A stretch of 64,000 bases of DNA, taken from positions 22,973,559 to 23,037,558 of the forward strand of contig CM037840.1 of the NCBI GenBank assembly GCA_021234535.1, in the 5' to 3' direction. Both the position numbers and the translations under genes were made by a program. Positions within the stretch are counted from its first letter, which is position 1. Every line of letters begins with the position of its first letter. This document shows positions 23,494-35,700 of this stretch, piece after piece. Origin of the DNA: Stichopus chloronotus (taxonomy: Eukaryota; Echinodermata; Holothuroidea; Aspidochirotida; Stichopodidae). The notes beneath the pieces were generated by a model. The model had not been told where the DNA came from and did no database searches. It saw only the letters and a list, made by a program, of their open reading frames with translations.

Positions 23494-26400
23494 TATATCT
23501 TTCATTTTTTTTTCTTGGTCCGGACCCTACAGGTTTTAAATTAGTTTAAGAGCTACGTATTTAGCAAAACTGATGCACGCTGCACCTGAGAATATTTGCC
23601 CACTTTGATATGGATAATGAGCAATCAAGGTTCTCAGATTTCAATCACGTGATCATGTACTTACTATTCAGGTAACACAGGCACCGCTAACAATTTAATG
23701 AATCCTCTAACCCCTGATTTAGAAAGGAATTTACAATATTCTGATTAACGGAAATGTCTATATCGAAGTGGAAATAATAAAATTGAGCATGCTGAACCGT
23801 CCTGACTTCACGACACGTCTCGTTGAAGATCTTCAGTGTGTTTCGTATTTCTAAGCATATACACCCTAGCCAGGATGGGTGAACGATAATTCACGCAGGT
23901 TGGTTGTCCTCATGTCTTGTACGTTCTACGCACTATTGTCATCTCTGTTACACCATCATGATAAACTGATGATATTTCTTTTAGAAATTTCTGTTCTCAG
24001 ATTTTATCTCCTTAATAAAATTTTTTGTATGTTAACATGTTACTTATCTCTGTTATAAGTTCAAAGTAATAAATGCAGAGGGCGGAAAGCAAGAAAGCAA
24101 TGCTTGGTTGTTGATTGAACTTTTGAGGTTGACACTATAGCTTGTAGAATTTGAACAAGTCTCACAGTTTTTTTTTTTCCCCTGTGTATGGCACAATGTG
24201 TTATAATGTAAAATGGGCAAGATAAGTTATTGTGCTAAACCTTCACAGCTACCTGTATAGAAATGCACGTTATCCATGTTTGCTGCAGGACAAAGGTCAC
24301 TTCACAGGATATACAGATTGCCTATTTGAGTCTTGCACATGTATAAACCACGGTCCTTTAGCTTCAAACAAACCGTCAATAGAGTGAAGCGTGTGTCATC
24401 AAGGTAAGGTAAGTTGAAGATATTAATGATTCACAATCCTTTAAATTAATTACCTCTCAGGCTGGAATGTGCATCTGTATCCATATATTTATATCTACAG
24501 ATTGAGGATCATGGATGGATGAACGGATGGATGACTGACTGAATGGATTAATGAATGAATGTAAATGGATGGATGGTTGTGAATGAACAGATGGATAGAT
24601 GGATGATTTGCATTGACTGACTGACCTGACTTACTGACTGACTGACCGATTGACTGACTGACCGATTGACTGACTGTATAAATGTATGGATGGATTGATC
24701 AATAGATGAATGAATCCGTTAAGATTTTGTTTATATGTTTTACCATTTTTGAGATATGACTATTCAAAGTTTGAGAAAAATGCAACACAGATTACGTGGA
24801 GTGTTCCAAGGTGCCAGTAATTCTTTTGTTAAGCCTTTATATTTTGCCTCTTAATCTTTTCATTACTGCGTTTCACATTGGCAAGTGATATCCATATTTT
24901 CGAAGTCGAAAATACATGCTTCCAAAATGAACCCTCAGGACGTATGAAATCCTCAAATGTCCTTAAAAAAGGTTACATAAACAAGGGATTAACATAAGAC
25001 ATATCACGTAAAAAGATGCAAAATTTTTCGCCAGATTGGAGAGGTTACCTGGTAATAGTAACAAATTCCCATTAAATCTGAAATTTCATTTGAACTTTTC
25101 ATATTTTAGTCTAGGAGTGAGAATAGTCAGAAAGTTTGATATACCAGTTGGATTTTTTCATATCCCAATCTAGCATATTGTATGACCGCAAAATAAACTT
25201 TAATCTTTCTTGGAAGCAATGACTACAATAGATGCAAGTATTGCACCAGATTTTGTTTAAAGTCACTTGTTGGTTGAAAATTTCTCAAAAAGAAAAAACC
25301 TGTTGTCGTTATAACGTAACAACCTTTGAATGAAATTTTCAGAAAGTTACGATATCATAATATTCTAGAAAAGAGCAATCCAAATTACTACTGGTTTTGA
25401 ACAGAGTGATGCTTTCTCATTAATTGAGAAATAGCAGACATGAGAGACCTATTTCAAGGCTGAGACATGAAGTCCAGATCACCTGGAAAGTGCTGTTTCC
25501 GACCAGCTGGGTTTTTTTTTTCAAGCCCAAATGTTTCAGTTACGCCAACCGATGATGGAGTTCCGCTTAGATGGTCCCACCCACAGTGGGCGCAAAAGGC
25601 TTTTGCCCTCAGTCCAGGTCTCCACCCCTCCTGAAAACCCTGGTTAGAGGCTTCATATGTCATGTGTTTACATGATATTATACATCCATGACGTTAAGAA
25701 AAAGCCCCCCCCCCCCTCAATTATTAGATCTTGGCGGTGCTATTGTAATTTCTGTTTACATTCAATTCACATTCATCTTCTGCCTAACAAACGGACAACT
25801 CTCCCATTAGATGTGTTCTGTAAATTCTTACATATGTATTTTTCATAGATGAGTTAACTCATTGTAACCCTCCGCTTAGAGAATAATTAGTAACAAACGC
25901 ATTCGGGCAAAAATTCCCCCCCCCCCCAAAAAAAAAATCTATGTAGTCCGTACGCCATGAGCTCAGCCCCAAATGTTTGCAGAGTACGCAAAGAAAATAA
26001 AAGGGTATACGTTATTCATTATCATTCTTGTTTCACGTCGAACCCCATCTGATATGTATTTACCATACCTCTTTACGTAGACTGATTTTTTTACATGAAA
26101 TGCAAAATTTCAGATATGATATTCCTATTTCAAGGCGGTGTATATGCAGCTTAGGTCGGTCAGAAAATCCCATTTCCGGCCATATGGGATGTTTTAAAAC
26201 CTTTTACGCTCCGGGCCAGCCGATGTGGAGCTCCGCTGGAATAGTCCTGTCACACATGACCTCAGGCCAACCTCCGTCCCCTAGTTAAAACCACTAGACA
26301 CGGGCCCCTGCTTTGTCCTTTTATCGACTTTGACAATGTATGTGCCTTCAATCACTAGAACCTGGTGGCAACCACCTGTCAATCATCAAATTTATGATTT

Positions 26401-27416
26401 GTCTTAAATTATGCAATGTCTGACCACTTTTGCCTTTTCAGTACCATTCGAAGAGACTAAACCGCTCGAAGATACAGAACCCTTCATTCAAATGCTCACA
26501 ATTCTGCAAATACCTATACAGCTTCCAGGCTTTTTCATCTGATCACGTTAATGGACGTTACCGTAGACTTCAGGGTTTAAAACCTATTGCACCTTTGCAA
26601 TATACCCAAAGCCATCAAAAAGTGCAGTGCGTAGATCCCCTGCTGAGGAATCTGTCAGTTATTCAACACATGTCCCCCTCCCCCCCCCCCCACACACACA
26701 CATTTTAATTTGGATTGACGTCTCCGATAGAGGCATCCTTCCCATTTGATACAATGGCAAATGTACCAGAGTTCAATGGTTACGCATAGTTGTGACCCTT
26801 ATAGTGATTAGGATGTTCATCGACAGTTTCGGACATATTCAAATATTTTATAACCTTACCAAGTGAGGTTATACTTGGGTTGCACAAATATATACCTCCC
26901 AAAGGTACTACCTTAATGATTCAACCAGTGTAGTTTCATGACTAGACATTACAGCAATAAATTGTTAAAGGCATTGTCACTGCTCTGGAATCTGATCTGC
27001 TCTTATTGATGTACTTCACTAAAGAGGAATGAAATCTGGCTGGTATGTTTAATAGAATGCTAACATGACCACAAGTTTTCAGAAAACAACAACATCGAAC
27101 ATGTTAAATGCGGTTAAAGATTTCTTTTCTTCGTGAGGAGGGGTTATCAGCCAAAAAGTCAATTAGTCTCATTAATGAAATTGAAAAAACAAAAAGAATA
27201 TCCAAACACAAGTACTTGCAATTGAGATAACACTTGATCACAGAGTATTACCGTCTATTACTGTTGCTTTCTAATATATCATGTAGCAATTTTGAGATAC
27301 TACATATTTTTATGCAAATGCTAAATTAAAAACTTAACAGAAAGTATCTCTATTGTAAAGCGACCTCACTAATTTTGTAACTACTTGTTTTTGCGGTTTA
27401 AGTTTATAGATCAAGC
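23494..27416 (+). repeat. 5' flank of gene 2, diverged partial copy of the 16-kb unit
   Basis: 23,494-25,005 matches 38,706-40,300, and 26,280-27,416 matches 42,990-44,133, at visibly lower identity than among units A to C. Between them, 25,005-26,280 is replaced by different sequence; the later units have about 2.7 kb there. The insert holds two related dispersed repeats (25,500-25,640 and 26,190-26,290, each with 'ccgatg' then 'ggag-tccgct') and poly-C runs near 25,706 and 25,917. Confidence 0.75.
24505..24720 (+). repeat. Compound GGAT / GACT microsatellite
   Basis: Runs of ggat/gaat/gatg tetramers followed by gact/gatt tetramers. The same compound array lies at 39,786-40,012 and 55,850-56,077, with different repeat numbers from this copy. 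Confidence 0.9.
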
Positions 27417-27634
27417 ATGACCGCCGCAATGCAAAGCTTTAGGAGTATTTCGCACGATTTAGAATATTACTGCAGAGACATTTAGCGTTTTCGCCAGACG
27501 TTCCAGTAAGTACCAAGTACTAACTACGTGGGTTGAAATGTTTTATCCTCAAATGGTTGTCGAGAAACTGTCGACCTTTGCCGAAAAAGGACCAGTGGAG
27601 AAGCTGAGGATTGCAGGAATTGGAAGTGGAGCAG
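27417..27634 (+). CDS. HNMT-like: Gene 2, coding exon 1 (frameshifted)
   Basis: 218 bases against 217 in genes 3 and 4; the extra base causes the break. The donor is 'gcag/gtgagtct'. The site around the start (caagcATGacc) has an A at -3 but lacks the G at +4 seen in genes 3 and 4. Confidence 0.7.
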
Positions 27635-27669
27635 GTGAGTCTATATTTTCTCCATTTCGTTTCATTAAG

Positions 27670-28430
27670 TTCAGGTCTTTGATGTCACCAGAGGTCAAAT
27701 GTGAAAACATTGTAAACACGGTATCTCAAGAACAGTAACTGTGACTGATGTCATACTTGGTTTGTGGGTTTGTCATATTGAGTAGATGATCCCCTTTTTG
27801 GTGGAGGTCAAAGGTCACTTGAGGTCACCAGAAGTCAAACTGTGAAAACTTTGTACACACAATATCTCCAAGAGGGTAACTTTGAATGATGTCATACTTA
27901 GTGTGTTCATAGTCACACTGATTACATGATCATCTTTGGTGAGGGGCAAAGGTTATTTGAGGTCACCAGAGGTCAAACTGCATAAACCTTGTAAAAACAA
28001 TATCTCCAGAAGGGTAACCATGACTGATGTAATACTTGGTGTGTGGGTTGGTAATAATGAGCAAAAGATTATTGTTTTTGGTCGAGGTCAGGGGTCATTT
28101 GAGGTCACAGAGGTCAAACTCTAAAAATGTGTAAACAATATCTCCAGAAAGTCTAACCTTCACTGATGTCATACTTGATGTGTAGATTGTATATACTAAG
28201 TAGAAGACTCCTTTGGTTTGTGGTGGAGGTCAAAGGTCGTTGAGGTCACCGGAGGTCAAACCTCTCTAATACATTAACTCCAGAAGGGTAATGTTGATTG
28301 ATGTCATACTTGATATAAGGGTTGGCCATAATTGATAGGTGATCCCTATTGCTTTTGGTGGACATCAAATGTCATTTGAGGTCACCAAAAAAAGGTCATT
28401 TGGGGTTAAAGGCTTATTAATGTGGTGTGT
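27670..28430 (+). repeat. ~138-bp tandem array with AGGTCA half-sites, in intron 1 of gene 2
   Basis: About five diverged units. The landmark gatgtcatactt (or gatgtaatactt) falls at 27,747, 27,888, 28,026, 28,164 and 28,300, a spacing of 136-141 bp. Each unit carries clusters of AGGTCA. At 27,805-27,817 two half-sites are one base apart (DR1 spacing), followed by another four bases further on (27,822-27,827, DR4 spacing). A similar cluster lies at 28,227-28,256. Absent from intron 1 of genes 3 and 4. Confidence 0.88.
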
Positions 28431-28683
28431 CAAGAACAATAACTGCGGTTGTTCTCATACTTGTCATGTGGAAAATTCATGTTTGTTATAAAATAAGCAT
28501 GTACAAGGAATCACAAAGCCTTTTGGCTTTCTGGATGTATTTCTTCGTTTGTCAGACATTTTTGTCCATCTGGATGTCCTCTGACTCCTCCCCACTCTAT
28601 CATCATCTTCACCTCCTCACTTTCTTTCTGATTGTACCTTTCTCCATCTGTCTTTGGTGGTTGTCTGTTGATTTTCTTTTTAG

Positions 28684-29007
28684 GACATACAGACTGTGAA
28701 ATGATGAAACAACTCCTAAAGAAGTTCAAATCGATATCCACCACTGTTATAGAACCGACTCGATCACTCATCGAAAAGTACAAAAAACTGGTGGAAGATG
28801 AAAGCTTTGATAACGTTGAATTCGACTGGCGGCAGCAGACGTGGGATGAATTCTACAATGAATGCGAACAAACGGCCAAAAGTGAGAAGTTTCACTTCAT
28901 CAGCGCTATACATTCTTTGTATTACGTTGGAGATTTAGAGACGACAATTTTGAATTTAATTAGCTGTTTAGAAGATGGAGGATCTCTTTTGATGATTCTA
29001 TTATCAG
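28684..29007 (+). CDS. HNMT-like: Gene 2, coding exon 2
   Basis: 324 bases, acceptor 'gattttctttttag', donor 'tcag/gtaaaag'. Open throughout. Two residues differ from gene 3 (Thr for Asn before TVIEP; Tyr for His after SLY). Confidence 0.9.
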
Positions 29008-29379
29008 GTAAAAGACAACTTTAGATCTCAAATTAAAATAAATGTTACTCCATTGGAAGATTCAAGTGAGTGGTGGGTCGACGTGAGATGTGACTGGTAC
29101 CACATTCGATTGGCTTCTTGTTGTACAATCGCATAGTAGAACTATATACCAACTGCTGAAACAGTGCACGCATTCCAAACATAATTTATTTCAAGTATAG
29201 CACCACTTAAGGAGAAACCTGGCATAGAGGGGCAGCTAAAGGGATGGACTATGCGCTCTAAGAGACAACGCGAGCAACGCAATAGTCAAAGAGGATATTT
29301 ATTTCTCCTGTTGTTACTGAAACACTCTTGAGGTGATTGGAATCATATCCAATCAATTGTACAGCTTAATTGGAATCAA

Positions 29380-29720
29380 CAAGGTAACCCATGGGCCCAG
29401 TATTGGTGAATCCGTGTGGGACCCATATGATTTTTCCACCCACGATCTGCCCATGTGTGCTAGCTGAGATAATCATATGACCCACTGAGGATTGTCGTGG
29501 TGTCCATATGAGACAGTTGCTCACATGGACCCTAGAATTACCGTAACTACAATTGTCCTCGTGGACCCCAGAATAACCGTAACTACAACTGCCCACGTGG
29601 ACCAATTGCCTACGTAGACAACAGATCTACCATTTCAGCCCAGATAACCCATATGGACCCCTTACAGATCTGGGGTGCAAAGGCATATGAGTCCTATATG
29701 TTCGTCGATATGGGGCCCAT
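29380..29720 (+). repeat. Degenerate short repeats in intron 2 (cccatatg / gtggacc family)
   Basis: Irregular reiteration of 'ggaccc-agaat-accgtaac' and 'catatg' words, for example near 29,520-29,610 with a spacing of roughly 36-40 bp. The same block lies in intron 2 of gene 3 (45,440-45,775) and gene 4 (61,505-61,840). Non-coding. Confidence 0.6.
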
Positions 29721-30639
29721 AAGTAGCCATCGTTGGACCATTAGCTGGGTTATAATCACTCAAAAGACACATGTAATAGCACTGAGGACACCGTCGCAGT
29801 TATAAAGGGACAGTCTTAACATGACTCCCACCCTCATCTTTGGCATCAAGAGTATCCAAGGAGAGCCTCTGTCTCTGATATCCGATCACTCAGGTGGTAT
29901 GTAAACAACAACGGTAAACAAATGTAGCTCAGCAAGTACACAAAGTATACCATACATTGTCCACTTAAAACAAGAAGCTGTTGCTTAGATGGTGATAGAA
30001 CGGACAATTTATTTTGCTAATACTTTAAGAACCGCCAAAGCAGCTAAGATGAGCCGAGCAGATGGGTAAGAGGTATTTCTCTATTTATTCGGAGATTACA
30101 GCTCAAGTATCATTCACGGAGCAAAATCATTTAAGTTAACTTATATTTATACAAATAGTCCTGTAATATAATAGTAATTTAAGGCACAATTGATCAATTT
30201 TTGAAAGTTTGCGTGCCCGTGCACCACCTCCCTCATCTGTTGTCCCCTCCCTACTTTTCAGCGTTACCTAAGTTAACACTTTTCAGTGTTAGGTTTCTAC
30301 ACATATAACTAATGTACTAAAAACCAACATCCATGGGGCAACCATTCTTCTCTCACTATCATGAAGTTCATATAACAGTCGTTATCCACTGACAAATTTA
30401 AGAGCTCAATATTTCTCCAACTCTTTAAAATTTCTTATAGCTACAACCTTTGCAGATTCAACTACTTCCATAATGCCAAGAAACAGATCAAATTGACATG
30501 TGATAAAATCACCATCATCGGGGATATCCCTAATATCCCTAAATAGACTCAAGTTTGTATACAAAACAATGTGGTTAACATAAGCATTGATTCACTGAAG
30601 GACGGTTGACAAAATGTTGTTAATGGTACGTTTCATCCA

Positions 30640-30770
30640 TAATGTTTCCTTGTCGTGGGAGGATGGAGCTGCACTTATCCAAGCGGCAGCTCCCTGGTAC
30701 GGTGGTAATGAGACCCTTCGGTAGTGGGTTGCAAAAGCTTTGCTGTAACATTTAGAAGAAAAAAAAAACG
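30640..30770. other. Hairpin-capable element in intron 2, kept in all units
   Basis: Arms ggagctgc (30,665-30,672) and gcagctcc (30,686-30,693) enclose 13 bases, followed by 'ctggtacggtggtaatgaga'. The counterparts are at 46,742-46,770 and 62,807-62,835. It looks more structured and GC-rich than its surroundings. It matches no RNA family I can name. It may be a fragment of an old repeat. Confidence 0.35.
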
Positions 30771-32382
30771 AAAACAGCAACAATATCTACGAAGACTGCA
30801 TTAACTTATTTAATTCACAAAACTACTAAAAGAGGAATGTAAGTGGCTCATCGGGTAGTTAAGCGGAGGTATTACATCAACCTTCATCTCGAGGTGTTAT
30901 TTCTTGAAGATTTTAGATCTGACTGTGAAATGTTTTTCCGCGGGTCACAAAGGTTGAGGGTAGTTTTGTTTTGAAATGCATCGAAAGATGCAATAGATTA
31001 TATTTATCCATAATCATACAGGGATTTGCTGCGTAAAGATAAAAAAATGTCTTTATCGTTAGTTAATCTTCCATCTGCTTACCTATTCATAGTCTGCAGT
31101 AAATCATGTATCCAAATACGTCATTGGATCACTGCATAATTTATGTCTTTATGATCACTTTCAGGACGAATACCTTTTGGTCTTATAATCGACCACCGAC
31201 GGAGAATGATAAACAAAAGACAGTAACTTGAAAAACCATCCCTGCATATCCCCTCACAACTTTACAAGTTTACCTGACACGGTTTCATTTGTTTAATTTC
31301 AACTCGCCGTCCCCGATTAGGACGACCACATTGTTACCGTCAAAAAAAGCAACAGCAAACAACAACAACTAACGAAAAAAAACTTAGAAAAGCATTTTTT
31401 TACCTGCTAACGTTTAACAACACTACTTCGTTTCATTTAATTCTCGAATAACAAGCCACTGCGTAAGTAGATGATCATATATTCCATTTGTCTTTATGTG
31501 GAGTTTTTATTCAACCATGCTGGATTGAACTATTGAACTTGCTGGTAATGCTTGTAATGTTAATCAACGCCCGTATTTTATGCCAAATATTAATAGATAC
31601 TTTGTAAGCTAGTTGAGCGTTATGCGTATTCTCGCTACACCTTCTAATGAATTACTAAATATTCAGAGAAAAGGCACTGTTCTACGTGACTTCATTTTCT
31701 TGTATCGCTCTCTCAGTTACCGTCTGTTTGGATTTTGCATATGAAACGGTTTCAAGATGTATCGTTCTGGCACTCCGGGCTCAAGTTTAGTTATGGGGAT
31801 TTTTTTTTTCTCTTTTTTTAACATCATTATCGGGGGGGGGGGAATGCTTACGCACTTAGCATTATATCGATAGTCAGCTTTCTACGACTTCTAACCTTAC
31901 CATCTTAACATTGTTAATCCATTGAGATCAATAAAACACATATATTCAAGTGAAACATCTGAAGTCAACCCATACATAGTTACCTGCTAGTTCAATGTGA
32001 CGAAATGCGTGGAATTCCCGAGGTAGTTGGGCTATCTGCTAAACACCCACCTTGGTACTTTCGGAAGGCTGCACACGATCTTATCTGTTTTCGTTATATA
32101 TAGTTATTTGTGATCGTTAATCTTCCAATGAAAAGAGGTAGGTCTATCCTTTTCAACCTTTGTGGTTAACATGAATTACATCCAAGACCAAATAGAGTTA
32201 TAAGAGGATTACACTGCCCAGATAGGAACAATGTTGCCAATGAGAATCTTGTGATGCACTGATTTGTCTCACTTGAGTGGTGAAGGGGTGTGCTTCTGTC
32301 AGCAGAAAACTGTGTGACGTGTCTGGTTTTGATTTACTCGTAACGGCTGTCATCCAAACTCTCAATATTTTCCTCTCCACAG

Positions 32383-32732
32383 ACAAAAGCGGTACGTGGC
32401 GTTTATGGAATCGTTTTCCGATGTTACCAGATGATCATTGCAAACGATTTAGTTCTGGATCCATTCTCAGTATCTTGGAAAAAAATAACATCAAATATGA
32501 AGTCATGACGCAAGAAGCCATCGTCGATATCACCTGCTGCTTCGAAGAAGGTAACGAGGAGGGACGATTACTGACCGATTTTCTCAATCAGGTTGAGAAG
32601 TTTCACGAAACTGCGACGAAAAGTTTCAAGGAAGAAGTCTTGGCTTACATGCGGGGAGAAGATTGTTCCATTCACAAAGGGGATAAAATACTTCACAATA
32701 ATGACTGGCAGGCAATCATTGTTTACAAGTAA
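32383..32732 (+). CDS. HNMT-like: Gene 2, coding exon 3
   Basis: 350 bases, acceptor 'tttcctctccacag', stop TAA. Encodes the C-terminal part from DKSGTWRLW through DITCCFEEGNEEG to HNNDWQAIIVYK. Differences from gene 3 are Asn/Thr in RLW-RF, Lys/Gln before FHE, and His-Lys/Gln-Glu near GDKIL. Confidence 0.9.
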
Positions 32733-35700
32733 AATATATAACAACGAAAGCAGTATTGTGAAGTGTTATTTTACGTAATTATGTCAATGCACTATTTCCT
32801 GGCAAGGAGTACTAATCCCTTTTCATATGATCTCCTTTAATATACCTCTGCATATATATAAGTAGCATTATATGTTATATATATATATAACTGGCATTGT
32901 ATTATCATAACTGGCATTATATTACCATATTATTTATTACAACTGATGACGCATTCCATTTATCCCAGTCATTTACGTAAGTTTGGGTATAATATCTCAG
33001 TCTGCGTAACAACACTGGCGGATCCGAGGGGGTGGAAACGGAGAGCATGACCCTACACAACATGGTCCAGAGACTGAAATTTTGAGAAGGCTTTCCAATT
33101 GTACACATTTGAAGACAGTCAGTTACACATTTGTTTCCCTTCCCAATATCACTGTACCGCATGTTTGGCCCTCCCAAAGAAATGATTGTGATGATCTGTC
33201 ACGTGGTTTGCTACTCAGTCTTCCATGTAACATATGTTAATAGTAATTCACTAGCATATAGTTAATTCATTCTTTTGTTAAGTGTAATACTGTACTTAAC
33301 TTCGTCAGGCTCAGTTGAACACGAACGATTATTGTAGGGTGGAGGCTCCCGAGTATTCTGAGCTGCAAAAGCTTGGAAGAGGATGCCATGTCAGCAATTT
33401 GCACCATACCTCCTCTTTCGTTCATTTTTGGAGCACTTGTCAAATATTGGGGACTAAACACACCTTAATTTCCTCGTTGCAACTTTAAAGTGTTCTCAAC
33501 AATCAAGAGTCGATCACTGTGACAGGATGTACCTCACTCATTGGGCCTGTCTGGTTCTGGTGCAATATGACAGGATTTGACGCCGAATGGGTCTGTCTGG
33601 TGCAACTTGAATGTATATTGAATATTAACACTAAGAGAAACTGTCTAATAGTGCCAATCACTTGTAAAAGAGTCATCGGTCACGGTGATGGTGGTGTAAC
33701 TCAGTATGTAAGCAGCGCCGAATTCAAGCATGGGTTACAGAGGGCGTGTGCACAGGTACCCTCACTAAAACAAGCATACATAAAATGAAATTAATGTAAT
33801 TTTGTAAGGAGTACAAAGCACCACAAATTACGATATAAGGTATGTCATACTTCAAAAGAGCATGCATCCCTACAATCAGAGTGATGGTGCAATTATTATG
33901 GGGAGGTCATCTGGGTAATTTACTCATGTAAGCTTTTATGTTCGTAAGAAGTCTAGAGGTTCATTTCTAGCGTAGGGGCATAACCAGTTTTTCTTACTTG
34001 CATAACTGGACCCCGTCTAGACTTGTGGTAGATTATAGTCGAAGCAGGCGACTCATTGGTTTGTGCCCACATTCCCCCAGGATGGATTCAACAGCAGTCA
34101 GTTTTCTGGACTGACTGATTTTCCTTAATACCAACCGGCTTCCGGACAACCCCTCCCCCCAAGGACAAGTTGCAAACAACAATTTTTACCCCGGACGATC
34201 TGCACCGGGCAATTCCCAACTTGGACAATTTCCTCTCGTGAACTTTCCACCCACCTTAAAATTATCTCTAAAACCCTTCCCCTGAAGGACTTCGTCATGG
34301 GTGAGTTGCACGAGAGGTTGGGTATTGGTCAAGTGGGAATTGTTCGGGGTTGTCCGGTCACGGTACCATTCAATGTGGGAACGACATATGATTAACTGAT
34401 AGGGCAGGCTGTAATTAAAACTGCATCGGAATAAACTTTTGTTTTAGACTACAAGATGTCATTGCTAGATGGCCTCGACATTTTTGAGTACCACTTATAT
34501 CTACTCCCATTAAAACAACGAGGAATAAAGCAATGCGTGATAGCCTAGATCTGAACAAGCATTTGAGCCGAACACGTATGCAAGTCAAGTGGATGCATAC
34601 ACTGCCCATGCATACGACCACAGCTACCTCACAAAGCATATAGCTAAAGACGAAAATCCGCTTTCATGCATCAAACATGATACAGAATGGCGATGTAAAA
34701 AAATAAATAAGGAAGGTAACTGATCAAATGTGGGCACGAGCGCATACAGTCCTACTTAGGAGTTTTTTCTTTTTAGAATTCATTACATTTGTGGTTAAAA
34801 ATTATTACATTTATGATTGTGTGAGATTATTACATTTATGGTTAAAAATTTCATTTGTGGTTGGTTATTACATAATTTATGATTGTTATAACATTTATGG
34901 GTAAAACATCTATCAGCAAAGTATTCAATTCGCCACCTCTCATTCTCTTTTTGAATAATAATTTTTCGCTGTTTTACTTTGTGGTTTTGGGAATTGTCCA
35001 CCATTGGCACGTTTTCTCTTTCTTTCCATCCACCTCCCCTCTACTCCCCTCCCCCTCTTCCTACTTTATTGGTTAGTGAAATGAGATGAGAGTTGGAAGT
35101 CTCTTAATATTGCCGAGCTACTGTTTTGAATTTTTAACAGTCAAGGTGGGGGTGGGTTGAATACAAGCCTTTTAAAAATTCTTCCCCCTTAATATTTTTG
35201 TTAAAATCAAATGTATGTAAATCAAGTCAATGTGAAATATTTTTCACACAAGAAAAGTAATATTTCGAGACTGTGCTCTGCAAATACCCTCTATGATATG
35301 TGAAGGGCATCATGGGACACTTTACGCTAAAGAATAAGTTGTTTTGTAAAGAGTATCATCGCTTACGTCTTTATGAGAAGTTATGAGGGAAGGAGGCAGA
35401 ACCGTTGCCTCTTTCTTTTGGAAAGGATTGAAGATATATCTGGTCGAGATTAAACTTTACTGATTTCCTTTGTAACTAGATAAACAACTGGCTGGCTGTT
35501 ATCATTTGTCAGCAGTAAACTATAGATTTCGATAAGGAGTTGTTTTATATGGCTACATAAAGGAGTTGTTTTATACGGCAACATAAAGACGTGTGTACTG
35601 ATCTTTTCATTCAGGAAGCAATTCCCAAACAAACAATTCCATGAAAAGGAGGTCTTAATTTTTCTGCCAATCAAAATCAAAATTGTTGTAAAAACTTATT

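Larger units (their letters stand above)
27417..32732 (+). pseudogene. HNMT-like: HNMT-like methyltransferase gene 2, frameshift in coding exon 1
   Basis: Paralogue of gene 3. Coding exons are 27,417-27,634, 28,684-29,007 and 32,383-32,732, with GT-AG introns of 1,049 and 3,375 bp. Exon 1 has one extra T at about 27,471 compared with genes 3 and 4, so translation from the ATG would end at TAG 27,483-27,485 after 22 codons. Exons 2 and 3 are fully open, nearly identical to gene 3, and correctly spliced in silico. SAM motif I reads GIGSGAG, where genes 3 and 4 have EIGSGTG. Start from a downstream Met (27,538) would lose the N-terminal substrate-binding part. Either a young pseudogene or a one-base sequence error in a working gene. 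Intron 1 is 663 bp longer than in gene 3 because of a tandem array. Confidence 0.75.

Noticed and set aside
24505..24720. Possible CRISPR-like regular array
   Set aside because: It is a simple tetranucleotide microsatellite without spacers, in animal DNA.
27936..28124. Open frame within the intron 1 array of gene 2
   Set aside because: Repeat-derived frame inside an intron defined by homology with genes 3 and 4.
29366..29605. Repetitive minus-strand peptide (SCSYG / NCSYG-type)
   Set aside because: Produced by the degenerate short repeats of intron 2; no start or splice context and no counterpart of the same length in gene 3.
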